From Candidatus Obscuribacterales bacterium (GTDB taxonomy: Bacteria; Cyanobacteriota; Vampirovibrionia; Obscuribacterales; Obscuribacteraceae), in assembly GCA_019752635.1 (NCBI GenBank), contig JAIELX010000058.1:1-33774 (forward strand): DNA of 33,774 bases. Reading direction: 5' to 3'. The position numbers and the translations under genes are program-made. Shown one piece after another: positions 17,299 to 25,644 of the stretch. The notes under the pieces are model-generated. The model ran no database searches. It was not told the origin of the DNA and worked only from the letters and a program-made list of their open reading frames with translations. Numbering within the stretch: the stretch's first letter is position 1; the number at the start of each line of letters is the position of its first letter.

Positions 17299-18279
17299 GT
17301 GACACGGATGACAGCTAACAAGACGACAAAGAAGGGAAAGCCATACGAACTCCTCGTCAAAGAGGTAATGGCTGGATTGATCGAGCTAAAGGGGAACGGA
17401 CTCAAAACCACGAGGATCGAACACGATATAGAACTGGAAGGGCTCACTGCGCTAGGAAACGGCAAGAGAACGAAACACCAAATCGACGTGTACTGGGAAT
17501 TCGAGATGGGGCCAAGCACTTACAAGACCGTGATTCAGGCGAAAGCGTGGAATCAGACAATTGATTTTCCGATGATCAATGCCTTTCGCGGGGTGCTGAT
17601 TGACCTGCCAGGACAACCCAAGGGAATCATGGTCACGATTAAGGGCTTTCAAAAAGGCGTTTTGGATTACGCGAAGGCGCTTGGGATCGACTTATGCATT
17701 TTGCGGCCAGCAACACCCGAGGATTTCACTGGAGACATCCCGGCTCTGACTGCGGAACTCAACGCATTCCATTTTAAGGCAAGCTGCGTCCAAACTGCGT
17801 TTGATGGAAACATTGATCAGCATAGAGAGCAAATCGAAGATTTCATGCGACAGCCTGCATCAAAAATCGCCATTTTGGACGCTGAGGGTCATCAACACGG
17901 ATCCTTAGCAGACGTTTTTTTGCAAATACAAACCGACATGGCAGTGGAAATGAACAAGGGCGGCATCTCGACTCAGCAGAAGGACTTTGCATACGAATTC
18001 GAGCTTGCTAGATTCGTGAAACCTGCAGACTCGATCGGATTGCTGAAAATAAAGCTAATCAGGCTAACTCTAAATGGAAGACGACTGGCACCGCGTATAA
18101 ATCTTGAGAACGCGTTCACCCATATACTGCAGATTGTGACAGGGGACGCCAAATATACAGTGGACAAAGGCTTCACGGTGAGAACTATGGAGCAGCCGCT
18201 AACAATTGAGCATGTCTTCGACCTTTCAGGAGTATGGGACAATGAGGCTGACGGCCAGGACGGAATGCCACCATATTGA
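17299..18279 (+). CDS. Mrr-like restriction endonuclease domain protein
   Basis: The 326-residue protein carries an N-terminal nuclease of the Mrr/restriction-endonuclease-like class. KKGKPYELLVKEVMAGLIEL (11-30) provides the conserved first helix, HQIDVYWEF contains catalytic Asp63, and TVIQAKAWNQ provides Gln80 and Lys82. GVLIDLPGQPKGIMVT (about 98-113) is the usual following strand-helix. The C-terminal half (about residues 150-326) is not recognised and may sense a target or partner. It starts at GTG 17299 or, more simply, ATG 17308, three codons later; neither has a strong ribosome-binding site. It converges with the 862-residue gene, only 16 bp apart. It differs from the 14-kb Mrr in domain order: the nuclease comes first here. 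Confidence 0.8.
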   Translation: MTRMTANKTTKKGKPYELLVKEVMAGLIELKGNGLKTTRIEHDIELEGLTALGNGKRTKHQIDVYWEFEMGPSTYKTVIQAKAWNQTIDFPMINAFRGVLIDLPGQPKGIMVTIKGFQKGVLDYAKALGIDLCILRPATPEDFTGDIPALTAELNAFHFKASCVQTAFDGNIDQHREQIEDFMRQPASKIAILDAEGHQHGSLADVFLQIQTDMAVEMNKGGISTQQKDFAYEFELARFVKPADSIGLLKIKLIRLTLNGRRLAPRINLENAFTHILQIVTGDAKYTVDKGFTVRTMEQPLTIEHVFDLSGVWDNEADGQDGMPPY

Positions 18280-18295
18280 ACAGTATCCGAGCGTT

Positions 18296-20884
18296 CTACC
18301 ATGCGGACCAAGTCATATCTTTCGCAAATGGCGTTGGTATGCCGATACAATCAAACAATCCCATCTGCTTGTCAGACAGAGACAGCAGTTGGAATTGAAC
18401 ATCTATAACTTTCAGTTTTGATCGCAACTCCTGGTATGGCTCAAGTATGGATTGGTCTACTGGGAGTGGCGCCTGAACCGCCAACATAACGATGTCGGGA
18501 CGAAACATCTCTCCAATCTCGAAAAGCTGAGTTGCTAACAGGGCATTAACACCAGCGAAACTCTTCTTTACTTCGACCACTACTACTAGTCCATTGATAC
18601 TCGCAACGATATCCAAATCGGTCCACAGTCTCTCACCGCCATGCCTGTACACATCCATTGCCGGTGTGAACGCAAACGAGTTGCGATTTCCAATCCGCAA
18701 TTCTGCCTGAGAGGCCAAAACGTTCAGGCACCACAAAACAGATCCTTGTGCAGACGTCGGTTCGAATGCATGCTGAACAAATGGGTTGAGCCGAAAGTGG
18801 AGAGAGCCTGTTACCGGGCTTGATTTTGCAGTCCTGCAAATTTGGCAAAAGCAAACAGCGGTGAGCCTTTCCAGGCTTACCCAGTTTTCATGTTCACAAA
18901 CACTGCATTTCCAATAAAGCCCCTGCCAGAGGAATCCTTTGTCTCTCAAATATGTTATCGAAGTAACAAGATCTTCCTTCAACTCATTGCCGGGGTAGGA
19001 CTCCTGCTGGGTTGCCGCCTTCGCTATCTGGTAGATAGAATCAAAATCGGTTTTCTTCATCGACTGAGAATGGAAGGACCGGGAAGCAAACTCAAGTGCC
19101 CTCTTTGCTATCCTACTGATTGTTGCCTTCTCCACGTCATCCTTCTGATAGCTGGATTGAATCATCTTGGCTATTTCTTCAACATATTTTTTCTTGTCCT
19201 CTGCTTGCGCTGGAAGCATCGTCTCGATCACCTGACACCACAGCTGGTTCGTTAAAAACAGTGTCGCTTCCGGTAGGGAGTTAAAGAACTGAAGGACACC
19301 AAGCAGGTCACGTCCTTTATCCGAAATTGTAATCCGTGAAACTCTCAAGTTGGAAAACGGATTTTCCAGCCCTCCTTTGGTCTTCAATTTCCTTTTCAGA
19401 GCGGGCGAGTAGCGGGGAAATTCACGAAGGGCCTTGCCAAAGGCCAAGTAATCCGTTGGCATCGAAATAACCGGTCGAGTCCAAGATGCTGAATCCCAAA
19501 CGATAAGGTCTCCATTCTTGCTGGGTCTTAGAGCAGGTCTGAGCATAGCCCCAAATCGTCGCGCGGAATCAACAGCATAGCCGTCTGTCAAGACTGCTGT
19601 ATCGAGCCGAAGCCTTCGAGGAAAGTTCCATACGTGAGGCATATTGGAAATTCTTGAATGGTCCTCTTTCCTATCAATTGTGAGGTCCACAGCCCATATA
19701 CCTCCAAAGTTTCCCTTCTGATTGGAAGCTTGAACATGCGTCGGCTTATGTAGCGGCAGCTCAAACTTGTTGGCCTCAAACCTGACTGTCTCAGTTCTTT
19801 CCATCCTAGAAGACCATGTCGCCGAGTCATGATCTTTGTCCTGCAGTGCCAAGACATTGGGAGATTCACAATGTTCGCTCGATATGAGAAGGTAGCCGGC
19901 CTTGAGTTGCTCCTCGATCTCTAAAAGTTCGGCGGCTGCGAGGGAACATGATTTGAGTTTAACTTTCTTACTGTTGACGTGGTCTGGACAGCGATCATTC
20001 CTCAACAGCAGCCATTCCTTAATCCAGTCAGGAATTCCATTTTCGAATCGTTTCGGGGATAACCGAAGGATCGGAACGTTATCCCATGGAACCAGCGCAG
20101 AATATCGATGCTGGGCATTCCAAGACAACAACCGATCATCTTTAGAATCTCCTACAACTATAGTGAGATGATCATTCCATCCGTTTCTGAAATTAGACCA
20201 CTGGCGAAGATTCGGACATACCATGTCGGCAAGCGCAGCAAGGGGAACAATCGACCGTTTCTTCGCAATCGTGCTAATCCAGTCGCTCCTCGATAGCTGA
20301 TAGTCCGTTTCACTAGCATGTGACTGACGCCCGAAGCCCTCATCCTTTAGACTAATACGCCGTCCATGCGGATGAATGTCCGCTCCCAAGCATGACCGCG
20401 ACAGAAATCCAAACGAATCAGCAAAGTCTCTGTCTGCATCTTCCCACGTTTCATCATCGATTAATACTGGCAGCGTAGCGTCCAATGACTGCGCCGTGCG
20501 GTCAAGGAACGGGAGAATTGACAGAGAGGAGAGAAAAGTGTAGTCAAAAATCGGAGTATGAGACTGCATGTTGTTTGCTTCACTATGTAAGACTATCTCA
20601 GTTGGCGCGAAACTGTAGTACAGTCTGTCCTGTAGGTTGTCTGACAATTCAGCGTAGGAGTAGAGAATGTCGGCATCCCAATGATCGAGAAAAGTCCAAT
20701 ACGAATCCTCGATGGATTTGCCATCAGTTGGGATAAAGGGTGTTCTCCTTCCACCCCAGCGTGAAAGAGATTCGTTGACGATTGAGTCCACGAGTTCGTG
20801 CGGCGCTGACTGTGGTATCAGATACGCGATCCGGATCGGGCGCGGTCGCACCGTGGCGGAGAGTGTACGATCTATCGTCCACAT
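18296..20884 (-). CDS. Large protein with zinc ribbon and C-terminal PD-(D/E)XK-like nuclease
   Basis: An 862-residue protein that I do not recognise as a named family. About residues 658-685 hold a four-cysteine zinc ribbon: CSVC (660, 663) followed by CFCQIC (678-683). A nuclease-like core follows at about 750-790: WTDLDIVASINGLVVVVEVK, with Asp758, Glu771 and Lys773 as the likely triad. The first 600 residues are mixed alpha/beta with no visible Walker or helicase motif. ATG 20884 is preceded by AAGGAA about 10 bp away. Placed among lone nucleases in the island, it is probably a sequence- or modification-specific nuclease, or an effector with a large sensing region. No neighbour is co-transcribed, so it may act alone. 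Function is inferred. Confidence 0.72.
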   Translation of the reverse strand: MWTIDRTLSATVRPRPIRIAYLIPQSAPHELVDSIVNESLSRWGGRRTPFIPTDGKSIEDSYWTFLDHWDADILYSYAELSDNLQDRLYYSFAPTEIVLHSEANNMQSHTPIFDYTFLSSLSILPFLDRTAQSLDATLPVLIDDETWEDADRDFADSFGFLSRSCLGADIHPHGRRISLKDEGFGRQSHASETDYQLSRSDWISTIAKKRSIVPLAALADMVCPNLRQWSNFRNGWNDHLTIVVGDSKDDRLLSWNAQHRYSALVPWDNVPILRLSPKRFENGIPDWIKEWLLLRNDRCPDHVNSKKVKLKSCSLAAAELLEIEEQLKAGYLLISSEHCESPNVLALQDKDHDSATWSSRMERTETVRFEANKFELPLHKPTHVQASNQKGNFGGIWAVDLTIDRKEDHSRISNMPHVWNFPRRLRLDTAVLTDGYAVDSARRFGAMLRPALRPSKNGDLIVWDSASWTRPVISMPTDYLAFGKALREFPRYSPALKRKLKTKGGLENPFSNLRVSRITISDKGRDLLGVLQFFNSLPEATLFLTNQLWCQVIETMLPAQAEDKKKYVEEIAKMIQSSYQKDDVEKATISRIAKRALEFASRSFHSQSMKKTDFDSIYQIAKAATQQESYPGNELKEDLVTSITYLRDKGFLWQGLYWKCSVCEHENWVSLERLTAVCFCQICRTAKSSPVTGSLHFRLNPFVQHAFEPTSAQGSVLWCLNVLASQAELRIGNRNSFAFTPAMDVYRHGGERLWTDLDIVASINGLVVVVEVKKSFAGVNALLATQLFEIGEMFRPDIVMLAVQAPLPVDQSILEPYQELRSKLKVIDVQFQLLSLSDKQMGLFDCIGIPTPFAKDMTWSAW

Positions 20885-21008
20885 GGTCTAAATTTCCTTA
20901 TTATAGTCCGCACCATTATATTCCTGCACGGTCATTAAGTTAGCGACTTGCTTATGGTTTCGGTTCATTCAGCTGCTGCCATGATTGCAAATATTGAAAG
21001 AACAAGCA

Positions 21009-21908
21009 TCAATGCTGCTTTGATCGCACCGACAGAAACGGCTCCGCAGATACGCTCTCTTTTTCCGCAGCCCTAATCACGGCATCCAGATAATCGCTCG
21101 CTGGCTCAAGCTGCGGCTTCTGTCGAAGCTTAGTAATCACATTGAACACGTGCGCTGAGACCCTCCGCCCGTCAACAATGATCGGTCGAGTTTCAGCGCT
21201 GTAGTTAGGCTGCTCTTTCTCCTCGAAAGCTCTAAGGCCCTCCGGCACTTGCACCAGATAAGCGAGCCCCGGCAGCTCAGATGTCTCATCCGCGCTATCA
21301 AAAGTTGCAGTGCCGCCGCCCCATTTCTTTGAATGGTTCCTCCAGGAAAGTTTCGCCTCCGGCATTGACGCGACAACGGCATCAACGACAACTTTGTCGT
21401 AAACAAAACCGCTGCGCAGGAACGCTTCTTTGACGTGGTCTCTATCCATGTTGATGCCATAAGTAAACACCCAGGCGTGCCCCCTCAACACAAACCGCGT
21501 CACACGCTTGTTGGCAGGGTCTAGCCCCGCGGGTTCGAAGATTTCTTTCCGTCTGTGGAATACAGCAAACACTGTTTTCTCCCCAACTTCAGGAATTGAG
21601 CTCGCGAGTTGGGCGGGACTGAACGGAGTGCTTCCAAACTTTGCCGCGGCGACAATTACCTTGCGAGTAGCTTCGCCGCGATTCAGTGCGGGATGATGAA
21701 CCTCCTCGCGCTGGAACATGGTGCTCACGATATGGTCATTGTCCGCCCCAGGGCGAACATCGTTCGTCGAAACCGGCAAGTTCGTGACCGGAGCTGCGGC
21801 TAACAGGTCCGCCAGCTCCTCGTACTTTGCCGCGAGTAATCGGAACTTGCGTGCCTCCTGGCGAAGGCGCTCAGGTGTCAGATCGGTCAACGGATCACTC
21901 CACAACAA
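21009..21908 (-). CDS. Unknown protein with possible winged-helix segment
   Basis: A 299-residue protein that I do not recognise. It begins with a charged helix (LTPERLRQEARKFRLLAAKY), followed by a flexible stretch and then a helix-rich segment at about 80-130 (TRKVIVAAAKFG through TVFAVFHRRKEIFE) that could be a winged-helix DNA-binding fold. The C-terminal half has no clear motif. The start is uncertain: TTG 21908 follows a stop almost directly, the ribosome-binding site is poor, and a second TTG lies one codon on. Part of its 5' region is duplicated near 17.1 kb. It diverges from the amidotransferase fusion gene across 154 bp. A regulator role is only a guess. Confidence 0.55.
   Translation of the reverse strand: MLWSDPLTDLTPERLRQEARKFRLLAAKYEELADLLAAAPVTNLPVSTNDVRPGADNDHIVSTMFQREEVHHPALNRGEATRKVIVAAAKFGSTPFSPAQLASSIPEVGEKTVFAVFHRRKEIFEPAGLDPANKRVTRFVLRGHAWVFTYGINMDRDHVKEAFLRSGFVYDKVVVDAVVASMPEAKLSWRNHSKKWGGGTATFDSADETSELPGLAYLVQVPEGLRAFEEKEQPNYSAETRPIIVDGRRVSAHVFNVITKLRQKPQLEPASDYLDAVIRAAEKESVSAEPFLSVRSKQH
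21736..21804. repeat. Intact copy of the segment duplicated at 17061-17204
   Basis: This continuous version lies within the 5' coding part of the unknown minus-strand gene (peptide APVTNLPVSTNDVRPGAD). The distant copy has the same orientation and carries a 73-bp insertion. Confidence 0.72.
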
Positions 21909-21984
21909 CTAAACGATTAGTCCATTTAATTCCCTGTTCGGGCATTTGGCAATCTGGAAACTGCCAAAAACTCATAGATTTAAC

Positions 21985-22013
21985 TTGTCAACCAAGATGC
22001 GAGACCTTACAGT
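21985..22013 (+). promoter_or_regulatory. Candidate sigma70-type promoter of the amidotransferase gene
   Basis: TTGTCA (21985-21990) and TACAGT (22008-22013) are separated by 17 bp. They match five and four of six consensus bases. A transcript start near 22020 would leave a leader of about 43 bases carrying the strong ribosome-binding site. Confidence 0.4.
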
Positions 22014-22062
22014 AGAGTTCTCGTCGAGTTGACATTGACCCGCTAGAAAGGAGGTCAAAACT

Positions 22063-23424
22063 ATGTGTAGGCTATTAGGAATTTCCATCAACCGTCCCGC
22101 CGATATCAGGCTTTCCTTCCGCGAATTGGTGGCACTGTCGCAGATCCATTCGGATGGCTTCGGCTTCGCTTACGACGAGCATGGAGTCTTAGCCGTATCG
22201 AAAGATGCCGGGTCCCTCTGGAAACGTGCCGGAAGCTGCAAGGTAACCGCTGTTACGAGTAAGACATTTCTCGGGCATCTTCGCCTGGCTAGCCACGGCA
22301 ACGTGAGCGAACAGAACGCCCATCCTTTCCTCAAGGAACACTTCGGACAACAGCTCGCCTTTGCTCACAATGGCACGGTGTCTGCGGTGAAAGCGTGGCA
22401 GATCAACCAGCCATGCATTGGCGAAACAGATTCGGAGCATGCATTTCAATGGCTGCTCGATCGCTTGCCGGCATCAGATTCCGACGAGTTCCCACTTGCG
22501 CTGCAGAGTGAAGCCGACAAGATTCAAAAGCTCGGGCGCTTCAACGTGATGCTGACCGATGGCAAAACAATCTGGGTCTATGCTGATGATGCAATCTTCA
22601 TTTTGAAACGACGCGGATATTATCGGCATGCGCAGGCGACGCTGCGAAATGCGGGATTGACTGTCGCGCTGGACAACTTCAAATCGCCCGACGAATGCGC
22701 GGTGCTGGTCGCCAGCGAACCGCTTTCGGACGAGCAATGGCGCAAGGTGCCAAAGGGCACAGTGCTTGTGCTGCGAGATGGTCGGCTCGTGAATGAGTTC
22801 GGACCGGGCTGGCAAGCACAGTCGAATCGCGCAGCCGAGTACTCCAGCCTGAAGGAACTGGAACAGCGCGAGCCAAGGGCGAACTGGAAAAAGATTGCGA
22901 AACCACGAGATAGCGAGTGGACGATCGCAGCGATTCACGGCGGACAAATCGAGCGCTACACGGAGCGAATCGCCGCAGCTATAGCGGGCTATGATCACAG
23001 TCTGTATTGCTTCCTCGGATTGCGCGACGAATCCGCGCGCGAGTTGCATGTGCCGTCGACGCGGTTTGAGTGTCCGGAGCTTACTTTGCTGCAGCGCATG
23101 TCACGTTACACGCTGTCGATTCATGGGCAGAAGGATGCGGCAGCTCAATGCATTTTTGTTGGAGGAAGAAACAAGCGAGTTGCGCAGCGGTTCGAGAAGT
23201 TGCTGATGAGTGCTGGATTTCAGGTTGAAACTCCGCCGGGCGGTTTGGCGGGCGAACATCCTCGGAACTTTGTTAATCGGACACCAGAACATGGCGTGCA
23301 GCTGGAACTGTCTCTGGGGCTGCGAAATGCTTTCTTCGATGAGTTCGGCAATGCGACGGAGCTGTTCGACAGGTTTGTTGGGACCGTGCGGTTTGCGATG
23401 GGGAGGTTGGATGAGGTTGCGTGA
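22063..23424 (+). CDS. Class II glutamine amidotransferase fused to a poly-gamma-glutamate-hydrolase-like domain
   Basis: The N-terminal domain (about 1-260) is an Ntn-type class II amidotransferase of the YafJ kind. Cys2 is the nucleophile after Met removal, GHLRLASHGN (71-80) binds glutamine, AHNGTV (101-106) gives the oxyanion Asn-Gly, and ETDSEH holds Asp123. This domain frees ammonia from glutamine. The extra C-terminal part (about 285-453) fits the Gamma_PGA_hydro zinc-peptidase pattern: AIHGGQIERYTERIAAAIAG (290-309; His292, Glu297), LHVPSTRFECP, LSIHG (His354) and GVQLELSLGLR (411-421). YafJ-type proteins are usually about 255 residues, so this is a fusion. AAAGGAGG 8 bp before the ATG makes the start certain. 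Substrate unknown; a gamma-glutamyl compound would fit both halves, but that is inference. Confidence 0.8.
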   Translation: MCRLLGISINRPADIRLSFRELVALSQIHSDGFGFAYDEHGVLAVSKDAGSLWKRAGSCKVTAVTSKTFLGHLRLASHGNVSEQNAHPFLKEHFGQQLAFAHNGTVSAVKAWQINQPCIGETDSEHAFQWLLDRLPASDSDEFPLALQSEADKIQKLGRFNVMLTDGKTIWVYADDAIFILKRRGYYRHAQATLRNAGLTVALDNFKSPDECAVLVASEPLSDEQWRKVPKGTVLVLRDGRLVNEFGPGWQAQSNRAAEYSSLKELEQREPRANWKKIAKPRDSEWTIAAIHGGQIERYTERIAAAIAGYDHSLYCFLGLRDESARELHVPSTRFECPELTLLQRMSRYTLSIHGQKDAAAQCIFVGGRNKRVAQRFEKLLMSAGFQVETPPGGLAGEHPRNFVNRTPEHGVQLELSLGLRNAFFDEFGNATELFDRFVGTVRFAMGRLDEVA

Positions 23425-23514
23425 TGGTGCTTGATATCAAGAGTCACGCTTCATACAATTTGCCGGATTGTTTGGAATTCCAATCGTCAATCTCGGTCAG
23501 ACAGGGACAAGCAG

Positions 23515-25224
23515 TCATTGAACAGTTGTTCCGAGGAACTCGTTGAGCCTAACGCAAATCAGCTTGCGCCGCTCAGCAAGAAATTCCTTGTATGAATCGA
23601 GTTCAAGGAGGGCGGAGTCGGTAGGAATGCATTGCGCCTTGAAAGCATCAGCCCCTGCCTTTTCCAGCAGAGCCGGAAAATAATCTGCTGGAGGCCTTTT
23701 GCTAATGGTGCGATTCGTCTTCCCACCGATAAAGGCAAGATTCGCTATATCGTCCACCTCTCGCGAATTTTGCCGATTTTTTAAAACAGCCTTGGGGAAG
23801 ATGTGATGGAATTGCAACCTATGTTGAGCACCTGAGTGATCCAGCGAGATAGTTAAGTTTGATACCCAATCTTTTGCTCCGCCGGCACGAAATGCAAGAA
23901 ACATAGTTTTGAAAAGCGCGCTTCTCTGGTTTCTTCCTTCGAGGTCTTCGGGAGTGACCTCCAACCTTCCGACTTGAGTGCGAAGGCGTTCAATCAGCTC
24001 ATTGGCACCTCCACCTTGCCGGAGGCTTGCGAGGTCCTGGTCTAAGATGCTCTCACTCGAACCACGTGAATAGCGGCCTTTGGCGTTCGCAATGAGGGCC
24101 CAGAATCGCAAGCGCTCCGATTCTTCGGCAGTGACTTGGTAGTTTCGCTTGTGACCAAAATACGCCAACGTCACGAGGATGAACTGTGACGAAAGTAGAG
24201 CTGGGTCGTCGATGCCTGTATTGCTCTTGAGGAAATTCATGGCAAACCTTATTCCCTCAACACTCTCTTCCCAAGATTTTTGCAGAATTGGTAGCTGGAG
24301 GCCGCCTACTGTGCGAAATCTGGATTGCCCGGTCGCAAATGCAACGAGAGTCTTCAAATGTAATCCGAGATCAAGATCAAATCCGGCTTTTCTGCATTGT
24401 TCTTGGAACTGCTGGAATATATTGAGTGAGCCGCGCCACTTTGCAGTGATCTGTGCAAGTGCCAGATCTGAGCTTCGAAGCTTTGCTCCGAGCGAGTTAA
24501 CACGCACAAAAATCTCTGTAACTTCGTCGTACGAGAGTTTTCGCTCAAGTACGTCCATTCTATAAATGTATCTCCGAATTCCTCGCAAATGCGCTAAACG
24601 TTGGCTGTATTTCTTAAAGCGGGGATCGCTAAAACTCTTAATTTCAGCGCGCTCAAGAAATGGAGCATCTTCATCTGTTTTGAAAACTTCGGTGACTTTT
24701 ACCCACTGTGGAAGGCTTTCTAGTTTCTTGGTTGCCACCACAAAAGTCATCTTATTGAAGCGCTGCTGTAGTTCATCCTCTGTGGAGTCATCCTCATCCC
24801 CCTGGTCTTCAAAATCTTCATCTTCATCATCGTTGTCTTCGTTAACCTCAGTGACTACCGAGAGTTCGTCTGGGTGTTCAAGATTGAATAACAGCTCAAC
24901 GGGTCTCTTTCGTCCGCGTACTGTAACTGGATTGCCGCTAATTACAGCAGCCAGCGAAGTTAGGCGCTGTTGACCATCCAGAAGCAGAAGGGTGCTTTGG
25001 TACGGATTAGTCTCTTGGTGAACTGCGAAGTCCTGCAATGGGACTGCTTCATCTGTTTCCCATAAAAGGATGATGCCCGAAGGATAGCCACGATAAAGTG
25101 AGTCGAGTAAATCACGAACGCGTGTAGCGCGCCATACATATCGCCGCTGCATTTCTGGCAAACGCAGTTCGCCACGCTCGATCTTGCCGACTAGTTCTTC
25201 TACGCTTGCTTCTGCCTTAGACAT
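23515..25224 (-). CDS. DUF262/HNH protein, GmrSD-related predicted type IV restriction enzyme
   Basis: The 569-residue protein opens with the DUF262 pattern: RLPEMQRRYVW (21-31) and the nucleotide-handling DGQQRLTSL (83-91). A very acidic low-complexity stretch follows at about 128-151. The C-terminal part carries an HNH-like nuclease motif, FHHIFPKAV (from about 472) with downstream Asn residues in LAFIGGKTNR, as in the DUF1524 half of GmrSD. GmrSD-type enzymes use NTP and cut DNA with modified bases such as glucosylated hydroxymethylcytosine; many relatives serve as lone anti-phage genes. ATG 25224 is preceded by GGGGACAG. It is transcribed alone, converging with the amidotransferase gene and diverging from the YhaO-like gene. 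Family is solid; the substrate is unknown. Confidence 0.88.
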   Translation of the reverse strand: MSKAEASVEELVGKIERGELRLPEMQRRYVWRATRVRDLLDSLYRGYPSGIILLWETDEAVPLQDFAVHQETNPYQSTLLLLDGQQRLTSLAAVISGNPVTVRGRKRPVELLFNLEHPDELSVVTEVNEDNDDEDEDFEDQGDEDDSTEDELQQRFNKMTFVVATKKLESLPQWVKVTEVFKTDEDAPFLERAEIKSFSDPRFKKYSQRLAHLRGIRRYIYRMDVLERKLSYDEVTEIFVRVNSLGAKLRSSDLALAQITAKWRGSLNIFQQFQEQCRKAGFDLDLGLHLKTLVAFATGQSRFRTVGGLQLPILQKSWEESVEGIRFAMNFLKSNTGIDDPALLSSQFILVTLAYFGHKRNYQVTAEESERLRFWALIANAKGRYSRGSSESILDQDLASLRQGGGANELIERLRTQVGRLEVTPEDLEGRNQRSALFKTMFLAFRAGGAKDWVSNLTISLDHSGAQHRLQFHHIFPKAVLKNRQNSREVDDIANLAFIGGKTNRTISKRPPADYFPALLEKAGADAFKAQCIPTDSALLELDSYKEFLAERRKLICVRLNEFLGTTVQ

Positions 25225-25644
25225 GTCGACTGTCCCCTTGCCCGTCTTGGTCTCATGAGCGAACCGACTACCGTTTTTGCGGCGAAGGTTGCACCCTGCA
25301 CTATAATATGATCATGACAACGGAACTGGTGATCAACATTCTCCTCTTAGCGTTAAGTGTCGAGGCAGAATCAACAAGTCTGACGCAAAACACATGGAGA
25401 CTCAATGATGGACGTTGACCAGATTGTTTGGTCGTATTGCGTGATTAGTTGACCCCCAAACAAAAACGACCATGCCAACCGACAAGTGAGAACTCCATCG
25501 AACAATCGGGGCACAGATTCCCAATTTTTTCGGACTCACTGCGCATATTTTGCAGTCTCCTGATCTACGATACTCTTGTGTTCGTGTATCCGCGAACTTA
25601 TCAAGTTTCCCCCTATTCATTTTCGCCCATTCGGAAGCCAGGCA
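25225..25644. other. Divergent spacer between DUF262 gene and YhaO-like gene
   Basis: About 420 bp without a credible gene. It must hold promoters for both flanking genes. A perfect TATAAT lies at 25302-25307 on the plus strand but has no good -35 hexamer at 16-18 bp. A 36-codon frame begins right after it (25308) but lacks any ribosome-binding site. Confidence 0.55.

Noticed and set aside
23430..23441. CTTGATATCAAG perfect palindrome after the amidotransferase gene
   Set aside because: A 12-base A-T-rich palindrome between convergent genes is likely to occur by chance and lacks terminator features.
25308..25418. 36-codon frame directly after a TATAAT
   Set aside because: No ribosome-binding site; an ATG abutting the -10 hexamer could not be transcribed in full from it.
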